From assembly GCA_007129655.1 (NCBI GenBank), contig SKVC01000137.1:1-6632 (forward strand): 6,632 nt of DNA, written 5' to 3'. The notes under the pieces are model-generated. The model worked only from the letters and a program-made list of their open reading frames with translations. It was not told the DNA's origin and did not search any database. Origin of the DNA: Thermoplasmata archaeon. GTDB taxonomy: Archaea; Thermoplasmatota; Thermoplasmata; Halarchaeoplasmatales; Halarchaeoplasmataceae. The position numbers and the translations under genes were made by a program. Of this stretch, positions 1-5,858 are shown piece after piece; positions within the stretch are counted from its first letter, which is position 1; every line of letters starts with the position of its first letter.

Positions 1-1121
1 ATGAATACTCTGACGCTCTCGTGTACACCTCTATCTAACAGATCCTGGAACATCTCCCAGTAGGTATCCTCATCGGGTACCTGACCTGTCATCAGAGGTT
101 CTGCGAGCTCGTACAAATCGTCTGCTGCTGGGTCGTGGGTATGATATGAATATCTAGAACCGCCTATGTACATCTCGAAAGCGTCACCTGGCATGAAGGG
201 GTAATGGTGTGTGTACATCTGTGCAGCACCAGCGTGCTGGAATGCAACAGCTGCTGAAGCTATCCATCCTCCTGTGTACCATCCCCACTGCATCTCGGAT
301 GCATCGGACCATAACCAGGTATTTGTAGCTGTTCTATCTACATCGTCACGCTCAACCTTGATACCACAAGCTTCCAGATCATCTGAGAACTGGTGCCCGA
401 TATCGTTACGCCTGTCCTCAATTCTTATGAGACCAAGTGTTTCTACATCCATCCAATCTCCGCCTGGTGGTCTGTACTGCCAGAAAGATGATGAAGAATC
501 TGTAGGGGTTCTAAGATCGCCTTCTAGATCCGGATGGTTCATGGCATCGGTCATGGCATCTTGTATCATATTGTACGCTCTATCGAAGTTACCGGAATAT
601 GTTATCCCGTGCCTATCTATGATCGGCTGGAACATCTCTGCCCATGCAGGATTTCTCTGTCCTATCGCTGCATATTGAGCTATCCCATATCCATCATAGA
701 TATCTTCGACTATACGCTGCCTGTTGATCAACCAGTTAGTCGAATAACGTATCTCTCTTATGTTCCAAGGGTTGAAGTAATCTATATTACCGTCGTTATT
801 GGTGTCGACTTCTGCGTATCCACCGGTTGTAGCTGTATTGTAGTACATATTGTTGTAACTACCATAGCTCTCCAACACGGTCAGCTGCGCCTTCCATTCG
901 TCACGGACACCATCGTATATCGGCCCTTCTACAGCCTGTAGAAAAGCGTCCAATACGCCGGTTGCGGCATCTCCCACTCCGACTCCTTGGTCCATTCTCA
1001 CTTCCAGCCTTATTTTTTGGACATATTGGTCCGCTGCGGCTGGGTTGCTTCCTAACGCTGCAAATATGCTGCTAACTATAACAGCAACCATCAGCAGGCT
1101 CAGTATCTTTTTCCATTTCAT
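1..1121 (-). CDS. ABC transporter solute-binding protein, family 5 (peptide/oligosaccharide type), N-terminal 373 aa, truncated by window edge
   Basis: The reading frame is open from ATG at 1121 to the left edge, so only the N-terminal 373 residues are seen. Residues 1-30 form a signal peptide (MKWKK, hydrophobic stretch, then small residues NPAAA before DQY), so the mature protein should lie outside the membrane and deliver a solute to an ABC importer. Family features are YFNPWNIREIRY followed by NWLINRQRIVEDIYDG (about residues 115-145) and LGLIRIEDRRNDIG ... LEACGIKVER ... WGWYTGGW (about 229-286), which match the SBP family 5 (OppA/DppA-like) core. The mature N terminus begins almost directly with the segment GVGDAATGVLDAF, as I recall for archaeal relatives such as those in Thermococcales; the classical N-terminal lobe appears to be missing. 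Residues 106-114 (DTNNDGNID) resemble a calcium-binding loop. A Shine-Dalgarno GAGGT lies 8 nt before the start. Permease and ATPase genes probably follow beyond the left edge. The family is secure; the ligand is unknown. Confidence 0.88.
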   Translation of the reverse strand, partial: MKWKKILSLLMVAVIVSSIFAALGSNPAAADQYVQKIRLEVRMDQGVGVGDAATGVLDAFLQAVEGPIYDGVRDEWKAQLTVLESYGSYNNMYYNTATTGGYAEVDTNNDGNIDYFNPWNIREIRYSTNWLINRQRIVEDIYDGYGIAQYAAIGQRNPAWAEMFQPIIDRHGITYSGNFDRAYNMIQDAMTDAMNHPDLEGDLRTPTDSSSSFWQYRPPGGDWMDVETLGLIRIEDRRNDIGHQFSDDLEACGIKVERDDVDRTATNTWLWSDASEMQWGWYTGGWIASAAVAFQHAGAAQMYTHHYPFMPGDAFEMYIGGSRYSYHTHDPAADDLYELAEPLMTGQVPDEDTYWEMFQDLLDRGVHESVRVF

Positions 1122-1129
1122 GATTGTCT

Positions 1130-1134
1130 ACCTC
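1130..1134 (-). promoter_or_regulatory. Shine-Dalgarno site of the solute-binding protein gene
   Basis: On the minus strand this reads GAGGT, eight bases upstream of the ATG at 1121, and it can pair with the CCUCC end of archaeal 16S rRNA. It supports the chosen start. It is the only clear Shine-Dalgarno site before a gene start in this window. It sits inside a small inverted repeat (TACCT-ct-AGGTA, 1129-1140). Confidence 0.65.
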
Positions 1135-1158
1135 TAGGTAAATGAAGAATACATATCA

Positions 1159-1174
1159 TATTTAAATGTTTTGT
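1159..1174 (-). promoter_or_regulatory. TATA/BRE promoter of the solute-binding protein gene
   Basis: Read on the minus strand, a purine-rich AAAACA (BRE-like) precedes TTTAAATA. Transcription would be expected to start about 26 bases downstream of the box centre, near 1137. That gives a leader of roughly 16 nt, just long enough to hold the GAGGT ribosome-binding site. The spacing agrees with archaeal promoters; the exact start is inferred. Confidence 0.5.
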
Positions 1175-1194
1175 AATGGCCTGGAGTATTACTT

Positions 1195-1209
1195 AGAAAG
1201 ATATATTTA
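1195..1209 (+). promoter_or_regulatory. TATA/BRE promoter of the two-helix membrane protein gene
   Basis: AGAAAG (BRE-like) is followed by ATATATTTA, centred near 1205. The predicted transcription start (about 26 bases on, near 1231) is only some 5 nt before the ATG at 1237, and no Shine-Dalgarno sequence precedes that ATG, so the message is probably leaderless or nearly so. Confidence 0.5.
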
Positions 1210-1236
1210 GATAGTTAGCGATATAAGCCCGATAAA

Positions 1237-1872
1237 ATGACCGCTTTGATGATCTTATCGTATCTCGCCTACTTTGCTCTTTTACCTTTAGGGATATTAA
1301 TATTGCTTCGAAAGATCTGGTACGACGAAGGGTATCTTAAGATCGCCAATGAACACTGGACGAGTAAAAGAAAGGTAAAAGAAGTTAAAGACCTAGAAAA
1401 GAAATTAAAAATGTTGAAAGTATTCTCAGTATTATTTCTAATACTTGTACTACCATTATGGGGCATAGCGGCTTCCGAGATAACCGACAGAGGGGTTAGA
1501 ACTACCATCATTGGAGATGTTTTCGCTCCCGTAATAAGAGATGACGTAGTGCATTCGTTGGGTCCCTCTTATGACGTAGATAGCATAATCGAAGAGATGT
1601 ACAATCGATCGCGACTTTGGTTTCCTGAACTAATCAACGAGTATGTAGACTTGGATGGAATGACCTCCAAGCCGGGAAGGATTGGTGTCTATCTACTGAC
1701 CGGTGCAAGATATATTATCACGTATACTTATCTCGCCCCCATACCAATAGTAGAAGCTCATGGTTTTGTTTTCAGAACGTCAGACAACGGACGGGAAATA
1801 CTGTTTTATCGAACGGAAACTTACATCTTCCCGTTCAATCCTGCAAATGCAGGAGAATTAGCCGACATCTAA
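1237..1872 (+). CDS. Unrecognised 211-aa protein with two membrane segments and a C-terminal extracytoplasmic domain
   Basis: I do not recognise this family. Residues 4-24 are strongly hydrophobic (first membrane segment). Residues 25-61 are hydrophilic and basic, with a Lys-rich, probably helical or coiled-coil stretch (KRKVKEVKDLEKKLK, 45-59). Residues 62-79 form a second membrane segment. About 130 residues follow, with mixed charge and aromatic residues, including a beta-rich part (GRIGVYLLTGARYIITYTY, 147-165). The positive-inside rule puts the Lys-rich loop in the cytoplasm and the C-terminal domain outside. The ATG is supported by a TATA box about 32 bases upstream. The gene diverges from the solute-binding protein gene across 115 bp and converges on the cyclophilin gene with a 10-bp gap. 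Base composition resembles its neighbours. It is very likely a real gene, because it is long, has coherent topology and has its own promoter, but its role is unknown. Confidence 0.8.
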   Translation: MTALMILSYLAYFALLPLGILILLRKIWYDEGYLKIANEHWTSKRKVKEVKDLEKKLKMLKVFSVLFLILVLPLWGIAASEITDRGVRTTIIGDVFAPVIRDDVVHSLGPSYDVDSIIEEMYNRSRLWFPELINEYVDLDGMTSKPGRIGVYLLTGARYIITYTYLAPIPIVEAHGFVFRTSDNGREILFYRTETYIFPFNPANAGELADI

Positions 1873-1882
1873 GATATTTACC

Positions 1883-2656
1883 CTACTCTTCCTGCTCTTC
1901 TTCACGGTTTCTTAATAACAATATTATGATCGCAGCTAGAGCGAATCCGACTATCGCCTGTATGAAGAATATATTTGTGTAGAAGGGTTTACTGTCGCTT
2001 TCTGTATCCGTTACTTCATCATCATTCGTTTCATCCGGCACTCCGTTGGCTTCCTCGATGGTAATACTGTGTATAAGGATATCTTCTGTTGGTACATTTT
2101 CGTGTCCGCCTATGGTAGCCGTTTGAACATTAGCGATATCATCGACCACATTCATACCTTGGATAACTTGACCGAATACGCAGTATCCCCAGCCGTCCTG
2201 TGCTTTGTCCCAATCCAAGAAGTCGTTGGCACCATGATTTATATAAAATTGAGATGTGGCGGAATGAGGTTCCTGTGTTCTCGCCATGGCGATGGTCCCT
2301 CGTGTATTCCGATGGCCGCTTATCTGTGCTTCGTTTTGAATAGGCCCATATGTGGGATCTTTATACTCCAATCCACGTTCAAATCCGCCGCCCTGTATCA
2401 TAAAGTCATAAATAACTCTATGAAAAATCAAACCTTCATAGAATCCGTCCTCTACGTATTTTATGAAATTCTCTACCGTTATAGGTGCGTCGTCCTCGTA
2501 CAGCTCTACCCTGATAGTACCTTTGTTCGTTTCGATAACAGCGATTGGATTATCGCTACTTCTCGTATCGTCTGCAAATACATTTCCTGACATAAACATC
2601 ATTCCTATCAAAAGCATCAGAATGCTCGCCAAACCTGAAAGTTTTTTAATTTCCAT
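1883..2656 (-). CDS. Exported, membrane-anchored cyclophilin-type peptidyl-prolyl cis-trans isomerase (PpiB-like)
   Basis: The 257-aa product should speed cis-trans isomerisation of Xaa-Pro bonds in proteins folding outside the membrane. Residues 1-29 are a signal peptide (MEIKK, hydrophobic core, likely cleavage near VFA/DD). The cyclophilin domain spans about 37-202. The active-site signature is intact: FHRV (78-81, catalytic Arg80), MIQGG (86-90, Gln88), MARTQ (124-128) and SQFYIN (135-140, Gln136, Phe137). WGYCVFG (156-162), with no Trp at the human Trp121 position, and ARTQ.PHSAT resemble the small bacterial PpiB group rather than eukaryotic cyclophilin A. A Asp/Glu/Thr-rich linker (204-223) leads to a membrane helix (about 226-248) and a short charged tail RNREEEQEE, so the enzyme stays tethered with its catalytic domain outside. 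It diverges from trmJ across 116 bp. An ATP-independent surface folding factor is the simplest role. An old transfer from bacteria is inferred from these motifs only. Confidence 0.95.
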   Translation of the reverse strand: MEIKKLSGLASILMLLIGMMFMSGNVFADDTRSSDNPIAVIETNKGTIRVELYEDDAPITVENFIKYVEDGFYEGLIFHRVIYDFMIQGGGFERGLEYKDPTYGPIQNEAQISGHRNTRGTIAMARTQEPHSATSQFYINHGANDFLDWDKAQDGWGYCVFGQVIQGMNVVDDIANVQTATIGGHENVPTEDILIHSITIEEANGVPDETNDDEVTDTESDSKPFYTNIFFIQAIVGFALAAIIILLLRNREEEQEE

Positions 2657-2691
2657 GATACCACTTTTTAGCTGTGATTGAAGTTCGTTAC

Positions 2692-2699
2692 ATAAATAT
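2692..2699 (-). promoter_or_regulatory. TATA box of the cyclophilin gene
   Basis: On the minus strand this reads ATATTTAT, centred about 39 bases upstream of the ATG at 2656. The predicted transcription start near 2669 gives a leader of about 12 nt containing only a weak ribosome-binding candidate (GTGG). Because the element is AT-rich it could also be read on the plus strand, but a better-placed box for trmJ lies further right. Confidence 0.45.
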
Positions 2700-2733
2700 C
2701 TATCGACCGACTAGTTTGAAGATCAGTATTTTA

Positions 2734-2755
2734 CCCGAAAGTGTTATTAAAATAC
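2734..2755 (+). promoter_or_regulatory. TATA/BRE promoter of trmJ
   Basis: CCCGAAAG (BRE-like, 2734-2741) is followed by TTATTAAAATAC (2744-2755), centred about 24-26 bases before the ATG at 2773. This fits a leaderless message starting at that ATG. It also argues against the upstream GTG at 2674 in the same frame, since the promoter would then lie inside the gene. Confidence 0.5.
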
Positions 2756-2772
2756 ATCATATCTTTCCTATC

Positions 2773-3477
2773 ATGCCCGAATTCTATGTTGTACTGATAG
2801 CAACTAAATACACCGGCAATCTAGGTGCGGTAGCCAGGGTGATGAAAAACTTCGGCATCAGCAAACTACGTCTTGTTGATCCGCCGGAAATAGACGATGA
2901 TGCAATATCTAGATCGATGCATGCGATCGATGTTCTCGAGAACGCTGAAACATACGATTCCATTACAGATGCTTTCAAAGGCATGGATATGATAGTTGGA
3001 ACTTCTGGGATAAACACACTCAAAGAGAAACATTTTCTTAGACATTCTGAAACCCCTGCTCAATTTACAGAAGATATCAGGGATTATGAGGGGCAGGTCG
3101 CCCTTGTTTTCGGTCGGGAAGACATAGGATTGACCAACGAAGAGCTCATGCGGTGTGACAGGCTGATCACCATTCCAACTTCCAGTGTGTACCCTATCAT
3201 GAATCTTTCCCACGCTGTAGGAGTTATACTCTACGAGCTTTACAAAATAATGGGTGAAGAGATAACTGAAAATGACTTTAGTGACATCGTAGATTCCGAT
3301 AAAGAACGTTTACTCGAATTGTTTGCCAACATATTACGTGAGGTTGAATATCCACCGCATAAAAGAAATATCACTGAAACCATGTTCCGTAAGATACTCG
3401 GCCGGGCAAATATTACCTCGACGGAATACCACCGATTGATGGGTGTGTTCAATTACATAGAAAGTAAACTAAAATGA
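2773..3477 (+). CDS. trmJ: tRNA (cytidine-32-2'-O)-methyltransferase TrmJ, SpoU (SPOUT) family
   Basis: This 234-aa protein should transfer a methyl group from S-adenosylmethionine to the 2'-OH of nucleotide 32 in the tRNA anticodon loop (C32 in the studied archaeal enzyme). All three SpoU motifs are present: NLGAVARVMKNFG (residues 16-28, Asn16 and catalytic Arg22), LVFGREDIGLTNEEL (111-125) and IPTSSVYPIMNLSHAVGVILYEL (134-156, Asn144). These build the trefoil-knot SAM site. The C-terminal 70 residues contain PPHKRN ... FRKILGRAN (194-213), the small helical extension typical of TrmJ, which separates it from other SpoU enzymes such as TrmH. I chose the ATG at 2773: the frame is open back to a GTG at 2674, but the extra 33 residues precede the normal family start (FYVVLIATKYTGN) and overlap the promoter. 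Its stop directly abuts the stop of convergent scpB. Family call is firm; the exact nucleotide specificity is inferred. Confidence 0.94.
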   Translation: MPEFYVVLIATKYTGNLGAVARVMKNFGISKLRLVDPPEIDDDAISRSMHAIDVLENAETYDSITDAFKGMDMIVGTSGINTLKEKHFLRHSETPAQFTEDIRDYEGQVALVFGREDIGLTNEELMRCDRLITIPTSSVYPIMNLSHAVGVILYELYKIMGEEITENDFSDIVDSDKERLLELFANILREVEYPPHKRNITETMFRKILGRANITSTEYHRLMGVFNYIESKLK

Positions 3478-4020
3478 TCAGTCCTTGGATGTTTTCTCGG
3501 TCATCAATCTTTTCAACTCTTCCCGATCACCGGCTTCCAAACCAAAATATTCCTGGAACTTGGAACTTGTCCTTATGGAATAGGTACGACCGTCTTTTTC
3601 AAGTAGTATCAATCCCTTCTCCTTTAACTCGTCGATATGACCGTATACCTTTTCACCTATTTTCTTCCTCAACTCGCTCTGCCTTACGGGTTGATAATAG
3701 GCGATAAGCGCTGCGGTTTTAAGGATATCACTATCTATCTCATCTTCCATCACCGGTACAACATAAGGTTTAAAGTCTGGTTTTAACTGCATGGCATAGC
3801 TGCGTCCGATCTTTTTTATCTCGATAGCGGTACGGCGGCTCCGATACATACTGGTAAGTTTTTTTACCGCTTCCCTTACCGTCTCCCGGGATATACCGGT
3901 CGCCTCTTCGATATCCGGTACCGTAAGAGGGGAGCCTGCAGAAAAAAGCACTGCTTCGACTGCTTCAACAGCAACTTCATCATCCTGAATTTCTTCGTGG
4001 TCCTTACCCACCATGTTCAT
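3478..4020 (-). CDS. scpB: Segregation and condensation protein B (ScpB), kleisin-associated SMC partner
   Basis: This 180-aa cytoplasmic protein should bind the kleisin ScpA and, through it, the SMC ATPase, in the complex that compacts and separates chromosomes. It has the usual two winged-helix domains. The first is about residues 17-80 (AVEAVLFSAGSPLTVPDIEEA, then a turn-helix GISRETVREAVKKL). The second is about 97-161, with the family hallmark LKTAALIAYYQPVRQSELRKKIG (100-122) and ending in the typical Y..RTSSKFQEYFGL. The acidic N terminus (1-17) is probably disordered. Length matches the family. Start: ATG at 4020, preceded by a TATA box centred 27 bases upstream, which suggests a leaderless message; Met3 (4014) is a possible alternative. 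No scpA or smc gene adjoins it: it converges on trmJ and diverges from pheT. Confidence 0.92.
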   Translation of the reverse strand: MNMVGKDHEEIQDDEVAVEAVEAVLFSAGSPLTVPDIEEATGISRETVREAVKKLTSMYRSRRTAIEIKKIGRSYAMQLKPDFKPYVVPVMEDEIDSDILKTAALIAYYQPVRQSELRKKIGEKVYGHIDELKEKGLILLEKDGRTYSIRTSSKFQEYFGLEAGDREELKRLMTEKTSKD

Positions 4021-4041
4021 CTTATCTGGGAATGAATAAGA

Positions 4042-4058
4042 GGATATAATAGTTTACG
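4042..4058 (-). promoter_or_regulatory. TATA/BRE promoter of scpB
   Basis: On the minus strand GTAAACT precedes ATTATATCC, with the box centred near 4047, 27 bases before the ATG at 4020. No Shine-Dalgarno sequence precedes the ATG. This fits transcription starting at or next to the start codon (leaderless). Confidence 0.55.
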
Positions 4059-4080
4059 GTAAAATACCCAAACTAGAATA

Positions 4081-4100
4081 CGAAAACACATATAACATAG
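4081..4100 (+). promoter_or_regulatory. TATA/BRE promoter of pheT
   Basis: CGAAAACA (BRE-like) is followed by CATATAACA, centred near 4093, 27 bases before the ATG at 4120. No ribosome-binding site is seen before the ATG, so a leaderless message is likely. The promoter is divergent from that of scpB; the two boxes are about 46 bp apart. Confidence 0.55.
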
Positions 4101-4119
4101 AATATTATTAGAGATAATT

Positions 4120-5748
4120 ATGCCCGTTGTATCGGTAAATGAAAGTGAACTGCTGAAGCTCTGTCAGACGGATAAAGAAACATTGATGGAATCTCTCCCT
4201 GCATTGGGTGTAGAGATAGATGGTATCAAAGATGATGTCTGGGACCTGGAGATCAATCCGAATCGCTGCGACCTTCTATCAGTTGAAGGTATCGGCAGAG
4301 CTATAAGAGGATACATCGGCAAAGAAACCGGGCTGCCTGAATACACTGTAGAAAGATCTGATGTTGTAACCAATGTAGAAATGAGCGTTCAAGAGGTCAG
4401 ACCCTTTATCGTTACTGCGATCATAGAAGATGTACAATTGACGGATGAAACTCTAAAATCACTCATGGATGTACAGGAAAAATTGCATCTCACTCTGGGT
4501 AGGAAGCGTAGAAAAGTAGCTATAGGGGTCCACGATTTGGATGCCGTCAAACCCCCTTTTACCTACAAAGCTATAAAACCGGATAAGATCAGTTTCGTAC
4601 CGCTGCAGAGAACCCATGAGATGAACCTTCAAGAGATACTTGATAAGCACGAAAAGGGGAAGGAATACGCAAACATACTGAAGGATAAAACTCATTATCC
4701 CGTGATAGTCGATAGCGAAGATAGGGTCATCTCTTTTCCACCGATAATAAACGGTGTTCTTACACAGGTTACATCTGAAACAAAGAATTTGTTCATAGAT
4801 ATGACCGGCACCGACGAATCCAGCCTGGTTAAAACACTGAACATATTATGTACCATGTTCGTAGAGCGGGGCGCGACTATCAGACAAACTACTGTGTCCT
4901 ACGGAGGTAGAGAAAATGTTTACCCTGACTTATCTCAAAGAGATATGGATATTGATATAAAAGAAGTACGAGATATGTTAGGCATACCCTTAGATACGGA
5001 CGCAATAAAAAATTCACTTGAAAGGATGAGATATTCTGTCAACATATCTGAAGAAGGTACTATCGATGTGAAATATCCTGCATACCGCCACGATATCCTG
5101 CATCCGTGGGATATCATTGAAGATCTTGCAATAGGCCACGGTTTCCATGAATTTAAAGGAGAAATACCAAAGATGGTAACCACCGGTAGCGAGCTTCCGA
5201 AAAAAAATATCGAAAAAGCCGCCACCGAAGTGATGATAGGTTTGAGATTTAATGAGACCATGAATTATCCTCTAAGCAGTCCCGAAGATGAATACGATAT
5301 GCTCGAACTCGTACAAAATAATTCGCACACGATTATAGAGAATCCTGTCAGTGAAGATAATACTTGTTTACGTACATGGCTTTTACCTTCTTTGATTTTC
5401 AACCTTCATAACAATAGAAATAAACCGCATCCACAGAAATTTTTTGAAATAGGAGATGTGGTGATAGATGGGTGTCAACATACGAAGATCGCAGGCGTAG
5501 TATGTCATTCTGAAGCAGGTTTCACAGAGATGAAATCCATAATAGATGGTTTGTTGGACGTTCTGGGTATCGACCATTATTTAGAAGACAAGAGACATGA
5601 TAGTTTCATCAGCGGACGTTGTGCATCTATTATAAAGGATGAGGAGGAAATAGGGTTCTTCGGAGAGATTCACCCTCAGGTATTGACCAATTTTGAATTG
5701 GAATATCCGGTTACGGCATTCGAGCTAGGCATTAAAAAAATAAAGTAA
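4120..5748 (+). CDS. pheT: Phenylalanyl-tRNA synthetase beta subunit, archaeal type
   Basis: The 542-aa product joins PheS in an (alpha-beta)2 enzyme that charges tRNA-Phe. The length and motifs are those of the archaeal/eukaryotic beta subunit, which lacks the extra RNA-binding domains of the ~800-aa bacterial form. Domains in order: an N-terminal part with LEINPNRCDLLSVEGIGRA (43-61); the B3/B4 editing region with VRPFIVTAIIEDV (93-105), LHLTLGRKRRKVAIGVHDLD (122-141) and FPPIINGVLTQVTSETKN (206-223), which is where mischarged Tyr-tRNA-Phe is normally cleared; the B5 domain (about 275-345) ending in YPAYRHDILHPWDIIEDLAIG (319-339); and the synthetase-like core with ENPVSEDNTCLRTWLLPSL (407-425), QKFFEIGDVV (439-448) and FFGEIHPQVLTNFELEYPV (513-531). 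No frameshift or missing block is seen. A TATA box 27 bases upstream supports the ATG. pheS is not next to it on either side, so it must lie elsewhere in the genome. Confidence 0.97.
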   Translation: MPVVSVNESELLKLCQTDKETLMESLPALGVEIDGIKDDVWDLEINPNRCDLLSVEGIGRAIRGYIGKETGLPEYTVERSDVVTNVEMSVQEVRPFIVTAIIEDVQLTDETLKSLMDVQEKLHLTLGRKRRKVAIGVHDLDAVKPPFTYKAIKPDKISFVPLQRTHEMNLQEILDKHEKGKEYANILKDKTHYPVIVDSEDRVISFPPIINGVLTQVTSETKNLFIDMTGTDESSLVKTLNILCTMFVERGATIRQTTVSYGGRENVYPDLSQRDMDIDIKEVRDMLGIPLDTDAIKNSLERMRYSVNISEEGTIDVKYPAYRHDILHPWDIIEDLAIGHGFHEFKGEIPKMVTTGSELPKKNIEKAATEVMIGLRFNETMNYPLSSPEDEYDMLELVQNNSHTIIENPVSEDNTCLRTWLLPSLIFNLHNNRNKPHPQKFFEIGDVVIDGCQHTKIAGVVCHSEAGFTEMKSIIDGLLDVLGIDHYLEDKRHDSFISGRCASIIKDEEEIGFFGEIHPQVLTNFELEYPVTAFELGIKKIK

Positions 5749-5805
5749 AAAATGCCGCACAATCTGAACCGATTCGCTGGAATCATAGATTCTGCTTACT
5801 TTGTA

Positions 5806-5811
5806 TTTTTT
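5806..5811 (+). terminator. Possible T-tract terminator of pheT
   Basis: Six consecutive T (in a T-rich stretch from about 5796) lie 58 bp after the pheT stop in the convergent gap. Archaeal RNA polymerase often stops at such U-runs without a strong hairpin. No good stem is seen before it, so this is tentative. Confidence 0.4.
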
Positions 5812-5822
5812 CACATCCGTTC

Positions 5823-5838
5823 AAAAATAAAAAAGAAA
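5823..5838 (-). terminator. Possible T-tract terminator of the Ig-like surface protein gene
   Basis: On the minus strand, about 20 nt after the TGA at 5859-5861, runs of T3, T6 and T5 occur in close succession, preceded by CCCC. This is a typical archaeal U-rich termination signal; no stem-loop is needed or seen. Confidence 0.5.
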
Positions 5839-5858
5839 GGGGTTTCTGGTAGATACGA

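Noticed and set aside
211..941. Two overlapping plus-strand open frames of 155 and 135 aa
   Set aside because: They lie opposite the minus-strand solute-binding protein, which has clear family motifs and an unbroken frame; the plus-strand products show no recognisable domain.
1129..1140. Hairpin that would hide the ribosome-binding site (a translational switch)
   Set aside because: The predicted transcript starts near 1137, so most of the upstream arm would not be in the RNA. Only an operator reading is kept, at low interest.
2069..2590. Plus-strand open frame of 173 aa opposite the cyclophilin gene
   Set aside because: The minus strand carries an intact cyclophilin with all catalytic motifs; the plus-strand product looks like random Cys/Tyr/Ile-rich sequence.
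2674..2772. GTG start giving TrmJ a 33-residue N-terminal extension
   Set aside because: The extension precedes the normal family start, contains the likely TATA/BRE promoter, and would overlap the promoter region of the divergent cyclophilin gene.
5739..5812. Possible stem-loop between the A-rich end of pheT and the T-run at 5800-5811
   Set aside because: The pairing is only A/T with mismatches and a loop of about 50 bases, so it is too weak to call; the T-run alone is reported.
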